A stretch of DNA of 40,257 nucleotides from an uncultured Eubacteriales bacterium. GTDB lineage: Bacteria; Bacillota; Clostridia; Christensenellales; Borkfalkiaceae. Location: positions 1 through 40,257 of the forward strand of contig URKE01000014.1 of assembly GCA_900548285.1 (NCBI GenBank). The letters are read 5' to 3'. The position numbers and the translations under genes are program-made. Under the pieces are notes generated by a model, which did no database searches, was not told where the DNA came from, and saw only the letters and a list, made by a program, of their open reading frames with translations. This document shows, piece by piece, positions 24,873 to 33,814 of this stretch; positions within the stretch are counted from its first letter, which is position 1, and each line of letters opens with the position of its first letter.

Positions 24873-25310
24873 ATGAAAATCAAGGTTAAAAAACTGACTC
24901 CGGAGGCGGTTGTTCCCACGCTTGGAAGTAAATTCGCGGCGGGCGCGGATTTGTATTCTGCGGAAAAGGGCGACGTCGTTATTGCCCCCGGCGAAACGAA
25001 ATTCATAGGGACGGGTATCGCCGTCGAAATCCCGGAGGGTTACGTCGGGTTGGTTTACGCGCGCAGCGGGCTTGCCTGCAAAAGAGGGCTTGCGCCGGCG
25101 AACAAAGTCGGGGTTATCGACAGTGATTATCGCGGCGAGATAAAAGTCGCTCTTTTGAACCACGGCAAAGAACCGCAGACGCTCGAAAAGGGCGAAAGAA
25201 TAGCGCAGATGGTCGTCGCGCCCTATCTTTCGGTTACTTACGAGGAAACGGACGAACTTTCGGACACCGAACGCGGCGAAGGCGGTTTCGGCTCGACGGG
25301 AAGAAAATAA
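24873..25310 (+). CDS. dut: dUTP diphosphatase
   Basis: A 145-residue trimeric dUTPase that hydrolyses dUTP to dUMP and pyrophosphate, which keeps uracil out of DNA and feeds dTMP synthesis. All five motifs are visible: AAGADLYS 22-29, ARSGLA 63-68, GVIDSDYRGE 80-89 with catalytic Asp83, GERIAQMVV 107-115 and RGEGGFGSTG 134-143. AAGGAG precedes the ATG at good spacing, 4 bases after the nrdG stop codon, so translation is probably coupled. nrdD-nrdG-dut is a coherent deoxynucleotide supply unit. Confidence 0.97.
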   Translation: MKIKVKKLTPEAVVPTLGSKFAAGADLYSAEKGDVVIAPGETKFIGTGIAVEIPEGYVGLVYARSGLACKRGLAPANKVGVIDSDYRGEIKVALLNHGKEPQTLEKGERIAQMVVAPYLSVTYEETDELSDTERGEGGFGSTGRK

Positions 25311-25331
25311 CTCGTTAAAATAAAAGCAACG

Positions 25332-25375
25332 GGCGGGAAATTGCGAAGCCGACTTCGTAATTTCCCGCCTTTTTT
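25332..25375 (+). terminator. Intrinsic terminator of nrdD-nrdG-dut
   Basis: Stem 25332-25348 with 25353-25369 (GGCGGGAAATTGCGAAG and its near-perfect complement), followed by CTTTTTTC. Confidence 0.9.
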
Positions 25376-25428
25376 CGGATTTTGCAAGTTTTTTATCAAA
25401 ATAAAACGAAAAAACCGCTTGTATTATA

Positions 25429-25457
25429 TTGACAAAATACAATTAAAAGTATAAAAT
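25429..25457 (+). promoter_or_regulatory. Sigma-A promoter of the surface protein gene
   Basis: TTGACA 25429-25434, 17 bases, TAAAAT 25452-25457. The leader is about 120 bases, GC-rich, with a small hairpin around 25495-25520. Confidence 0.85.
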
Positions 25458-25583
25458 GTAAATGTTATAACTAGGATTACCGTCTGCGACAAACGCGCGG
25501 AAGTCTTGCGCGGCGAGCGTTCGCGGAGAAAAGCGAAAGCGAAAAACGGCAGTCCAGAATTCCATTATATGGGAGAATTTACT

Positions 25584-27314
25584 ATGAAGAACAAAAAGTT
25601 TTCGGGCATCTTCGCGTTATTGCTCAGCGTATGCCTTGCTCTCACGACGTTTTCGTTTATCGGCGCTAAAGCCGACGGAACGACGCCGGATGCGGAAAGA
25701 ACGGTTGTCGCCGCTTTGAAATACGACCTCACCGAACTTTACGAAGGCGCGTCGGCTGTCGTATCCGTTGCCAAAAAGGACGGAACGGTTGCCGTAAACG
25801 GCGTAGATCCCGAAAGAGATACCGAAAAAGTTGTCGATTATTGGTACGGAACTACCGCGAAAGAAAACGATAAAGACGTTCTGAAAGACGGAACTACCAT
25901 CGTTTTTAACTATGTCGGAGAGAATCCGGAATACACGGTCAAACTCAAAGTTACCAACAAATCGGGCGCAGAAGAGGAAAAAACCGTAAAAGTTTCCGTC
26001 GATTCCAAAGCGGACGGAACTCCCGCGTACAATCTCGACACGGCTGTTTTGAATAGAGTTGCCGCAGCGATTTCCGCCGCGGAAGTAAACGACGACAAGA
26101 AACTCGTTCTTCCCGTAGAAATCTGGGATCTTCTTTCCGGCGTGAAGAACTATCCTATTTCGCAGGTGACCGCGAAGATTTACGTCAAGAATCCCGTTTC
26201 CGGCTGGTCGTCGTCTTATTCCACTTCGGGAAAAAAGACTTCCTCCTCGCTGAAAGTTACGCTTTCCGAAAGGGGTACGTACGCTTTTTACGTTTTCTTC
26301 TCCGTTAAGGCTTACGATCCGCTCGACAACAAAGCGTATAAAGAAATCAATATGGAGAAAAAATCGGAATGGAAAGAATTTGCTCCGTCCGATAAACCCG
26401 CCGGGTTCTATAGCGTTGAAAAAGATACCGACGGCAACGAAGTTCTTAAAGACCTTCAGATTCCCGTTTTCACTTTCGATTATAACCCCGGTCAGAACGT
26501 TACGATAACCGAAAAAATCTCTGTTCGTACCGGCAAAGTCGGTATGGCGTACAGTTCTCTTTCGTTCACGATCGAAAACGCGAACAAAGCCGAATGCGTG
26601 ATTATGTACGCGCCGCTTAACTCGGATAACTGGGTAGTCGCGTCCAACTCCAAGGCAGAAGGCGCAACCTCCGCGGAAATCAAAAAGGCCGTTGCGGAAT
26701 ATGACGAAAAGTCGTTGAAGAAATATTCTTCCGGCTCGTCGGTTTCCTTCACGCCGCTCGCAAAAGGTCAGTTCAAGGTCGTCTGCAAGGCGATGGGCGC
26801 AAATTCCACCGATCTCGTTCAGAAGGAAAGCACGATCATCAACGTCAGAAGCGAAATGATTGTCCGTCCCACCGAAAACACAGCGATAAGAGATTTCTTC
26901 AAGAACAACACTCTTTCGGTGATATTCCTCGGAGTTGCTATCCTTTGCCTTATCGCGATAATCGTAATCGCATTCTGGAAACCGAAGGGAGATAAACCTG
27001 CCGCTAAGGTGGAAGATAAGCCCGCTAAGAAAGCCGCAAAAGCGGAAGAAAAAGCCGTTGTTGAGGCCGACGACGAAGACGTTGCTCCCGAAACTTCGGT
27101 CGAAGAAGCCGGGGAAGCGCCTGCGGAAGAAGTAACCGAAGAAACCGCCGAACCCGTTGAGGAAGCGGAAGAAACCGAAGCGCCCGCGGAAGAAACGGTT
27201 TCCGAAGAAGCCGCTCCCGAAACCGCGACCGAAGAAGTTAAGAAAGAAACTACGGAAGCCGCTCCCGAAACGACCGAAACGAGCGAAAAGACGGAAGAAC
27301 CCAAAGCGGAATAA
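25584..27314 (+). CDS. Single-pass surface protein with acidic cytoplasmic tail
   Basis: A 576-residue protein of unknown function. A signal peptide (1-31, ending IGAKADG) leads to an extracellular region (32-440) of beta-rich Ig-like character (VKLKVTNKSGAEEEKTVKVS; TYAFYVFFSVKAYD). One membrane helix spans about 442-464 (VIFLGVAILCLIAIIVIAFW), followed by a basic stop-transfer segment (KPKGDKPAAK). The last 100 residues are a Glu/Ala/Thr/Pro-rich tail of short repeats (PEETVSEEAAPETATEE) inside the cell. ATG 25584 has GGGAG 8 bases upstream. It is monocistronic, strongly promoted and terminated, so probably abundant. The acidic tail may bind basic partners, which is speculative. Confidence 0.82.
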   Translation: MKNKKFSGIFALLLSVCLALTTFSFIGAKADGTTPDAERTVVAALKYDLTELYEGASAVVSVAKKDGTVAVNGVDPERDTEKVVDYWYGTTAKENDKDVLKDGTTIVFNYVGENPEYTVKLKVTNKSGAEEEKTVKVSVDSKADGTPAYNLDTAVLNRVAAAISAAEVNDDKKLVLPVEIWDLLSGVKNYPISQVTAKIYVKNPVSGWSSSYSTSGKKTSSSLKVTLSERGTYAFYVFFSVKAYDPLDNKAYKEINMEKKSEWKEFAPSDKPAGFYSVEKDTDGNEVLKDLQIPVFTFDYNPGQNVTITEKISVRTGKVGMAYSSLSFTIENANKAECVIMYAPLNSDNWVVASNSKAEGATSAEIKKAVAEYDEKSLKKYSSGSSVSFTPLAKGQFKVVCKAMGANSTDLVQKESTIINVRSEMIVRPTENTAIRDFFKNNTLSVIFLGVAILCLIAIIVIAFWKPKGDKPAAKVEDKPAKKAAKAEEKAVVEADDEDVAPETSVEEAGEAPAEEVTEETAEPVEEAEETEAPAEETVSEEAAPETATEEVKKETTEAAPETTETSEKTEEPKAE

Positions 27315-27333
27315 AAACGACAAATCAAAATCA

Positions 27334-27364
27334 AAGACCGCCGAGAAATTCGGCGGTCTTTTTT
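27334..27364 (+). terminator. Intrinsic terminator of the surface protein gene
   Basis: Stem AAGACCGCCGA/TCGGCGGTCTT (27334-27344, 27350-27360) then TTTT. Confidence 0.9.
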
Positions 27365-27435
27365 ACTGTCCTACAGATTTTTAGTTGAAAAGCGTTGTGT
27401 TTATTATATATCACCCGAAGAAAATTGTGTTTTTG

Positions 27436-27984
27436 TTAAAATTCAATCCCGGATTTATTGCTCACGCAGACGGCGATAATTATGCGATTATCATAAAAAT
27501 TTAAATTTATTTTTCCTTTTTTATATAATAAGCCGTATGGATTGTCGGGATTCCATGCTGCGCCGGCTTCTACGGTCTTAAAACCGTATTTTTTCATTGC
27601 GGTTTCGATTTCGTCCGCCGTGGATTTCACGGTAAGTCCGTATACGTTTACGGCGGGGTCGGTAATCGTTATGCGCGTGATGCGCTGCGTTTTGTCGGAG
27701 TAGTCGGGATAAGAAGTAATCGTATAAATAACGCATTCTTCGGGATCTGTTTGTTCGCCGTTCTCGTTTATCGTCGGAGTGTAAGCAGAGCCGTAATATT
27801 CTCGTCCGCCCATCATTCCGTAACGTGCTTTACAATTTGAAAGGTCTATATCGTCCGCATTGTCGCAAATCCAGAATTCGAGATTTGTTTCCGGTTTTTC
27901 AAAGCCGTTTTCGCCGCATCCGAAAAGCGTAAGCAAAAGTATGGCGGCTAAAATTACCGTTAAGGTTCTTGAGATCCTCTTCAT
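27436..27984 (-). CDS. Small lipoprotein of unknown function
   Basis: A 182-residue lipoprotein with a clear signal (MKRISRTLTVILAAILLLTL) and lipobox LFGC, lipidated Cys23. The mature part (EFWICDNADDIDLSNCKARYGMMGG...) has a C-terminal half with VNVYGLTVKSTADEIETAMKKYGF, a pattern often seen in small Clostridial lipoproteins that track a slowly varying sensory domain; I assign no family. ATG 27984 has AGGAGG 8 bases upstream. A longer frame to 28119 overlaps the promoter and is not used. Confidence 0.8.
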   Translation of the reverse strand: MKRISRTLTVILAAILLLTLFGCGENGFEKPETNLEFWICDNADDIDLSNCKARYGMMGGREYYGSAYTPTINENGEQTDPEECVIYTITSYPDYSDKTQRITRITITDPAVNVYGLTVKSTADEIETAMKKYGFKTVEAGAAWNPDNPYGLLYKKGKINLNFYDNRIIIAVCVSNKSGIEF

Positions 27985-28030
27985 TAAAAAATCCTCCTTT
28001 TCGCAAACTTTGATTTGCGTTAACAAACAT

Positions 28031-28058
28031 ATTATATCATATTTATGCCGTTTGTCAA
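28031..28058 (-). promoter_or_regulatory. Sigma-A promoter of the lipoprotein gene
   Basis: On the minus strand, TTGACA (28058-28053), 16 bases, TATAAT (28036-28031). Confidence 0.8.
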
Positions 28059-28176
28059 TAGCGGGTTTAAAAAAATCGATTACAGAGATATAATCGCCCG
28101 AAATGCGTTTAAACCGCAAAACCTGTTTTTAACAAAATTTTTTATTTTATTTTTTGAGTATCCGAACCGTCGGCGG

Positions 28177-28205
28177 TTGATTTTCTTTCAATAAAATGCT
28201 ACAAT
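28177..28205 (+). promoter_or_regulatory. Sigma-A promoter of the malQ group
   Basis: TTGATT 28177-28182, 17 bases, TACAAT 28200-28205. The next strong promoter-like site is far downstream, which fits co-transcription of malQ with the two nuclease-complex genes. Confidence 0.7.
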
Positions 28206-28265
28206 CAAAAGGGGTAAAACCGGACTTCGTCGGCGATGACGAGCGAAATCCACAAAAGAATAAAT

Positions 28266-29759
28266 ATGCAAAAAACAAGAAAATGCGGAATATTGTTGCC
28301 GCTCGCTTCGCTTCCTTCGGAAGAGGGAATAGGAACTTTCGGCAAAAACGCGTATAAATTTATCGATTATCTGGCTTCCGCCGGAGTGAAAATATGGCAG
28401 ATTCTGCCGCTCTTGCCGCTTTCTTACGGCAACAGTCCGTATTCGCCGTGCGCGTCCGAGGCGTTTTGTCATTATTATATAGACCTGCAAACGCTCGGAG
28501 AGCAAGGTTTGTTGACGGCGGAGGAAATTTCTTCGGCGAATTTCGGGAGCGATCCGCGCAGGATAGATTACGGCGCGTTGTTTTCGGAAAAAACGAAAAT
28601 TCTCAAAAAGGCGTATCGCCGTTTCGATAAGAACAGCGACGAATGGAGGGCTTTCGTTGCGGGCGGAAAGTATGCCGATTATGCCGTGTTTATGACGCTC
28701 AAGGAGAGATTTTCCTATCGCGACAGCGCGGAATGGGGAGAATATAAAACGTTCGATAATCGGCTTATAGCGGCATTTATCGGGAGTAATCGCGATAATT
28801 ACGAGTTTTTTTTGTTCACGCAATACCTTTGCGAAAAGCAGTGGCGCGCGCTTAAAGCCTACGCCAACGAAAACGGCGTGGAAATTCTCGGGGATATTCC
28901 CATTTATCTCGCGCGGGACAGCGTGGAAGTGTGGAAATACGGCAAAGAATTGTTTTCGCTTGACGACGACGGAACGCCTTCCGAAGTTGCCGGCGTTCCG
29001 CCCGACGCGTTCTCGGAGGACGGGCAACTTTGGGGCAATCCCGTTTACGACTGGGAAAAAATGAAGAAAAACGACTATAAGTGGTGGAAAAACAGGCTGA
29101 ATTATTGTCTTTCCGTTTACGATATAGTCAGGCTCGACCATTTCAGGGGTTTCGACAGATATTATTGCGTCAAATCGGGCGAAAAGTCGGCTAAAAACGG
29201 AGAGTGGAAGGACGGACCGAAGTTCGGGCTTTTCAAGGATTTCACGGAAGCGAAAATCGTTGCCGAAGATCTCGGCGTTATCGACGACGGAGTGAGAACT
29301 CTCATGCGAGAAACCGGTTATCCGGAGATGAAAGTTATGTCGTTCGGTCTTAGCGGCGACCCGTATTCCGAACACAAACCGTCGAACTATCCGGAAAACT
29401 GCGTCGGTTACACCGGCACGCACGATAACGAGCCGCTGAAAGTTCTGTTTTCCGACGAAAATCCGCAAAAGGAAATCATTGAAAAAGACCTTAAATCGGA
29501 GTGCGAAAAAGAGGGCGTCAAAGGATCGTTGAAAACGGTCGACGCAAAGATAAGCGCGGCTATAAGGCTGTTATTGGCGTCAAAAGCGTTCATTGCCGTG
29601 ATTCCGTTTCACGATCTGAAGCGGTTTGGCGAGGAAGCGAGAATCAACGCGCCGTCCGTGTTTTCGGATAAAAACTGGTCGTTCAGATACGTTCCGGGCG
29701 ACTTTGACGAACAGACGAAAAGACGGCTGAAAAAATGGATAAAAGCGTATGCAAGATAA
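28266..29759 (+). CDS. malQ: 4-alpha-glucanotransferase (amylomaltase, GH77)
   Basis: A 497-residue GH77 enzyme that moves alpha-1,4-glucan segments between maltodextrins, used in glycogen or maltodextrin turnover in the cytoplasm. Motifs: GILLPLASLPS at the N terminus, GDIPIYLARDSVEVW, nucleophile Asp291 in RLDHFRGF, acid/base Glu334 in AEDLG, and transition-state stabiliser Asp387 in GTHDNEP. The length is standard (about 490-510). The start is uncertain: ATG 28266 aligns best with family N termini but lacks a clear ribosome binding site; ATG 28236 would add ten residues. No glycogen phosphorylase or maltose transporter is nearby. Confidence 0.93.
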   Translation: MQKTRKCGILLPLASLPSEEGIGTFGKNAYKFIDYLASAGVKIWQILPLLPLSYGNSPYSPCASEAFCHYYIDLQTLGEQGLLTAEEISSANFGSDPRRIDYGALFSEKTKILKKAYRRFDKNSDEWRAFVAGGKYADYAVFMTLKERFSYRDSAEWGEYKTFDNRLIAAFIGSNRDNYEFFLFTQYLCEKQWRALKAYANENGVEILGDIPIYLARDSVEVWKYGKELFSLDDDGTPSEVAGVPPDAFSEDGQLWGNPVYDWEKMKKNDYKWWKNRLNYCLSVYDIVRLDHFRGFDRYYCVKSGEKSAKNGEWKDGPKFGLFKDFTEAKIVAEDLGVIDDGVRTLMRETGYPEMKVMSFGLSGDPYSEHKPSNYPENCVGYTGTHDNEPLKVLFSDENPQKEIIEKDLKSECEKEGVKGSLKTVDAKISAAIRLLLASKAFIAVIPFHDLKRFGEEARINAPSVFSDKNWSFRYVPGDFDEQTKRRLKKWIKAYAR

Positions 29760-29809
29760 GGCGTCTTGTTGCTGCGGGCGCGATTTGCAAACAATCAGGA
29801 GAAGAGTAA

Positions 29810-30874
29810 ATGAAATTTATTCACGCCGCGGATATTCACCTCGGCTCTAAAATCGAAGCGAAACTTCCGCCGGAAAAAACGGAAGAAAGAAAAGCCGAAG
29901 TGCGGCTGGCTTTCAAAAATATGGTCGAAAAAGGCAGGGCTGCGGGCGCGAACGTTATCGTCCTCGCGGGCGACGTTTTCGACAGCGACAGACCGCTCAA
30001 AAAGGATAAAGATTTTTTTTACAGCGTCGTGAGGAACAATCCCGACATTGATTTTCTGTACCTTCGCGGTAATCACGACAATCAGGAATCATACGACGAA
30101 GAACTCGACAATCTGAAAACTTTTTCCCCGGAATGGACGAGTTACTCTTACGGCGACGTGGTTTTCAGCGGAATAGAAACCGTTGCGGAGAATTATTCGT
30201 CGATGTATTCGACTATTAATCTCAACCCGGAAAAGACGAATATAGTAATTCTGCACGGACAAAAGAGCGAGTCCGTCGGCGACGGCAAGATAAATATCCT
30301 TAAACTCAAAAACAAAAACATCGATTATCTCGCGCTCGGGCATATCCATTCGGCAAGTAGCGGAAAAATCGACGAAAGAGGTTTTTACGCTTATCCGGGG
30401 TGTCTCGAAGGTCGCGGGTTCGATGAAACGGGCGTTAAAGGGTTTATTCTCGCCGAGGCGGAAAACGGGAAAGTTTCCGCTAAGTTTATTGAAAATTCTA
30501 TAAGGAAAACCGACGAGTTTATCGTGGACGTTTCGGGGGCGCGTGATTCCTACGAGGCGTTCAAAATCGCGAAAAACAGTATAAAAGCCGACAAAAAAGA
30601 CCTGATAAGGCTTATTTTGAAGGGCGAAATTTCTTTTGATAACGACGGACTGAAAGATGAAACAGAAAATCTTTTTTCGGGCGAATACTATTTCGTTTCG
30701 GTGAAAGACAACACGCTGAGAAAATTCGACCTCGAAAAAATCGCCGGCGACCTTTCGCTGAGAGGCGAATTCATAAGGCTTGTTTTAAGCGACGAAAAAC
30801 TCGACGACGAAACCAAACAAAAAGTCATTTCCGCAGGACTTAAAGCCCTTTCGGGCAGAGAAACGGACTTATGA
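29810..30874 (+). CDS. DNA repair metallophosphoesterase, SbcD/Mre11-like (YhaO type)
   Basis: A 354-residue calcineurin-like phosphoesterase, the predicted nuclease subunit that works with the ATPase encoded next. Metal-binding motifs: ADIHLGS (Asp8, His10), AGDVFD (Asp55), RGNHDN (Asn88, His89), ILHGQ and LGHIHS. The C-terminal part (about 240-354) is the capping/ATPase-binding region. AGGAGA lies 8 bases before ATG 29810. It is 50 bases after malQ and 31 before its partner, so a common transcript is likely. Compared with E. coli SbcD it is slightly shorter and closer to Bacillus YhaO. Confidence 0.9.
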   Translation: MKFIHAADIHLGSKIEAKLPPEKTEERKAEVRLAFKNMVEKGRAAGANVIVLAGDVFDSDRPLKKDKDFFYSVVRNNPDIDFLYLRGNHDNQESYDEELDNLKTFSPEWTSYSYGDVVFSGIETVAENYSSMYSTINLNPEKTNIVILHGQKSESVGDGKINILKLKNKNIDYLALGHIHSASSGKIDERGFYAYPGCLEGRGFDETGVKGFILAEAENGKVSAKFIENSIRKTDEFIVDVSGARDSYEAFKIAKNSIKADKKDLIRLILKGEISFDNDGLKDETENLFSGEYYFVSVKDNTLRKFDLEKIAGDLSLRGEFIRLVLSDEKLDDETKQKVISAGLKALSGRETDL

Positions 30875-30905
30875 CGAACGCGAAAATTTTTACGGAGTCT
30901 GACTT

Positions 30906-33485
30906 ATGATTATAAAGAGAATAGGAATCGAAAATTACGGAAAAATAAGCGGCCTCGATATGAAGTTTTCGGGCGGAATCAATGAGATAACCGAGGATAA
31001 CGGCTTTGGCAAAACCACTATCGCGTCGTTCATAAAGGCTATGTTTTACGGGCTTGCCCCCTGCCGCGCCAACGGTAAGGATTTTAACGACAGAAAGAAG
31101 TTCTATCCTTTCTCGGGCGGAAAGTTCGGCGGATTTATAGAATTTGTTTCCGGCGGCGACGAGTACAGAATCGAAAGGTTCTTCGGCAAGAAAAGCGATC
31201 TCGACGACGAGATGAAAGTTTATAAAAACTCCGCGGAAACAAGCGAATTGTCGCCCATTCCGGGACTGAAATTATTCGGGCTGGACGAGGAGTCGTTTGA
31301 AAAAACGCTGTTTATCGATTCGGAAATAACCGAAATTTCTTCAACCGGCGCGATAAACGGGCTTTTGGGCGACTTTGCGCAGGACGTGGAGAGCGGAATA
31401 AGTTTCGAGGACGCGCTCGCCAAACTCGAAGCGGCGAGGAAAAAATACAAGGCGGCGAAGGGAAACAACGACCTTATCTCGCAAACGCAGGCGGAAATCT
31501 CGGGGCTGAAAACCAAAATCGAAAATATAGAAAAAGAGGGCGTCGCGCTCGCGAAGTATTATTCCGAACTCGGCGAACTCACCGAGCGTGAAAAGGCGTT
31601 GTCCGCCGAACTCAGAAAAGCTTCTGCGAAGAGCGTGGAAGCGGAAAAATGGAAAACTTACGGCAAACTTAAAGAAACCGAGCGGCAAAAAACCATCGAA
31701 CTTAAAGCGTTTGCCGAAAAATACCCGAACGGAATTCCCGACGAAAACGAAATCGCCGATGCGGAAAAGTTGCTCGCTGAAGCGGAAAGTTTGAAATCGA
31801 AACGCGAAGCCGCGTCGTTCCCGGAAGAGAAAAAGTCGCGTTTACAGACTTATAGCCGGACTTTTGTTCACGGAATGCCGTCCGACGAAGCGTTTTTAAA
31901 ACTCCGCTTATCGATAAGCGAACTGTCGAATCTTCGGGGAGAAATCGAAAATCTTAAAAAGGACGAAAACGCGCGCGAATGTGAACTCGAAGCGAAATTC
32001 GGCTCGCGGGATACGGGCGGCGCGCTCGCCGAACTCGAAAATAAGGCTCGTGAATACAGAGAAAAAGAGGAAACGGCGAAGAATTTTAACGTCGCCGCGC
32101 AAGTTCAGCCGTCCGCAAAAAGCGAAAACGGCTCTAAAACGGGCGTCGCGGTTGCCGGTTTTTCGGGTATAATCGCCGCAGTCGGTCTTGTCCTCGCGAC
32201 AGCGATAAAAAATTCCGTCGCGATGAATATTCTCGGTTACGTCCTCGCCGCGGCAGGCGTTGTGGGCGTGGCGGCAGGCGTTATTTTAACTCGTTCAAAA
32301 CGTAAAAACACCGAGAAAACGGGCGAATTGCTTGAAAAATCGGCTAAAATCAAAGCCGAGGTCGATATTTCCGCCGACGCAATGCGTAAACTGATGGTAC
32401 CTTTCGGCTATTATTCCGAAAACGGCGTTATGTACGATTACGCAAAATTCAAGTCGGATGCGGAAGAATATTTCAAACTCAGAGAGGCGTCCGGCGCAAG
32501 GCGCAGGGCGTTAGCCGAAAAATCGGCGCGGGCGGATAAAATCGCGGCGTCGATCAAGAACTTTTTGAGTAAATTTTCCGTTTCGGCGGACGAAGAAACG
32601 TTCGGCGACTCTTATTACGAATTGAAAAGCGCGGCGGACGATTACGTCCGGCTGACCGAGGAACAGACCGAAACCGCTAAATCGGCTAAGGCTCTGGAGG
32701 AACGCGAAAATGCGGTAAAAAGGGAATTGTTTGCTTTTTTCAATCGCTATAAATTAATTGCCGATGGTAACGAAAAAACGCTGTTAAAGAACTTATCGGC
32801 GGACTTATCCGACATTCTTCGCTTGAAAAAGGATTGCGCGGAAACGAAAACCGACGCCGAGAATTATCGACTTAAAAATAATCTGATAACGCCGCCCGAC
32901 GGCGAAACCGTAAGTACGGACGAAATTTCGGCGCGATTCAACGAATGTCAGAAAGCCGTCGCGATAAAACGCAGAGAGATCTCTTATTCGGAATCGGTTT
33001 ACGAAACTCTCGAAGAGAACAAAGACAGGCTCGCCGCCGCCGAAGAGAAATTGAAAGAATATAAGGAAAAACGCGCGATTATAGTTTACGCCGAGGAGTT
33101 TCTTAAAGCCGCGGACGAAAAATTGCAACAAAAATACGTCGCGCCCATTAAAAATTCTCTGATCGCATACGCCGCGCCGCTCGAAAAAGCGTTGGGCGAA
33201 AAAATCGTTATGGATAAAAATTTCAAAACGTATTTCGAATCCGGCGGGGAAATAAGAGACGACAAACATCTCAGTTCGGGGCAACGTTGCATCCTGTCGC
33301 TATGTTTCCGTCTGAGCCTGATAGAAAACGTGTTCGCGGGCGAAAAGCCTTTTCTCGTTATGGACGATCCGTTCGTGAATCTGGACGAAACGCACATCGC
33401 AAAGGTTGCGGAATTCATAAAAGAGATAGCGAAAAACGAGCAGATAATCTATCTGTGTTGTCACCGCAGCAGAAAAATTCTTTAA
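30906..33485 (+). CDS. SbcC/YhaN-like ATPase with membrane hairpin in the coiled coil
   Basis: An 859-residue SMC/Rad50-like ATPase, the expected partner of the nuclease upstream in double-strand-end processing. Walker A is EDNGFGKTT (Lys36), the signature LSSGQ is at 789-793 and Walker B FLVMDD at 816-821. The two half-ATPase ends are joined by long charged coiled coils (about 170-400 and 465-740). At the middle, where Rad50 has a CxxC zinc hook, two hydrophobic segments (about 412-434 and 440-462) form a likely membrane hairpin, as in YhaN-type proteins. This would tether the complex to the cytoplasmic membrane. No zinc-hook CxxC is seen. Confidence 0.9.
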   Translation: MIIKRIGIENYGKISGLDMKFSGGINEITEDNGFGKTTIASFIKAMFYGLAPCRANGKDFNDRKKFYPFSGGKFGGFIEFVSGGDEYRIERFFGKKSDLDDEMKVYKNSAETSELSPIPGLKLFGLDEESFEKTLFIDSEITEISSTGAINGLLGDFAQDVESGISFEDALAKLEAARKKYKAAKGNNDLISQTQAEISGLKTKIENIEKEGVALAKYYSELGELTEREKALSAELRKASAKSVEAEKWKTYGKLKETERQKTIELKAFAEKYPNGIPDENEIADAEKLLAEAESLKSKREAASFPEEKKSRLQTYSRTFVHGMPSDEAFLKLRLSISELSNLRGEIENLKKDENARECELEAKFGSRDTGGALAELENKAREYREKEETAKNFNVAAQVQPSAKSENGSKTGVAVAGFSGIIAAVGLVLATAIKNSVAMNILGYVLAAAGVVGVAAGVILTRSKRKNTEKTGELLEKSAKIKAEVDISADAMRKLMVPFGYYSENGVMYDYAKFKSDAEEYFKLREASGARRRALAEKSARADKIAASIKNFLSKFSVSADEETFGDSYYELKSAADDYVRLTEEQTETAKSAKALEERENAVKRELFAFFNRYKLIADGNEKTLLKNLSADLSDILRLKKDCAETKTDAENYRLKNNLITPPDGETVSTDEISARFNECQKAVAIKRREISYSESVYETLEENKDRLAAAEEKLKEYKEKRAIIVYAEEFLKAADEKLQQKYVAPIKNSLIAYAAPLEKALGEKIVMDKNFKTYFESGGEIRDDKHLSSGQRCILSLCFRLSLIENVFAGEKPFLVMDDPFVNLDETHIAKVAEFIKEIAKNEQIIYLCCHRSRKIL

Positions 33486-33522
33486 AACAGCGGTAAATTT
33501 GTTATTGCGCGGAAAAATTCTT

Positions 33523-33803
33523 TTAGCCGAGAGAGATTTGAACCCCATCAAGCCTTAAAGCCGTCTTTTTTGTCTGTTGCGGCAAATCTTTGCTTGAAGT
33601 ACGTACAGTACGTCTGCGCAAATCTTCGTCACAACCGCCTAAAAAATACGGCTTTAAGGTGCTTCGCATTTTAACGGCGATAAATTCAGGAAAATCAAGG
33701 CAAACGAACGCGATAATACTTGTCGTATTATAAGCGAGTTTAACGCGGATTTTGCAAATTTTGCGCCGTTAAAACTTATGTGGTTCGAATCTCTCTCGGC
33801 TAA
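33523..33803. mobile_element. 281-bp MITE-like palindromic element with tRNA-T-arm-like ends
   Basis: Its terminal inverted repeats are 22 bases (33523-33544 and 33782-33803, 21 of 22 matching). The right end reads GGTTCGAATCTCTCTCGGC, like the T-arm and acceptor 3' end of a tRNA. Inside are a perfect 12-base inverted repeat CCTTAAAGCCGT/ACGGCTTTAAGG (33553-33564, 33648-33659), the GTAC hairpin repeat (33592-33618) and a second hairpin ATAC-TTGTC-GTAT followed by AAGCGAG (33716-33736). There is no ORF, so movement would need a transposase in trans. It abuts the AGGAGG of the next gene and fills the whole intergenic space. Confidence 0.6.
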
Positions 33804-33814
33804 GGAGGTGTAAT

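Noticed and set aside
25617..27323. 568-codon open frame antisense to the surface protein gene
   Set aside because: Phe/Arg-rich composition typical of the antisense of GAA/GCG-rich coding sequence, no ribosome binding site, and the sense gene has promoter, signal peptide and terminator.
33782..33803. A complete tRNA gene at the element end
   Set aside because: Only the T-loop and acceptor-like 3' end are present; the 5' arm does not pair as a T-stem and no anticodon arm precedes it.
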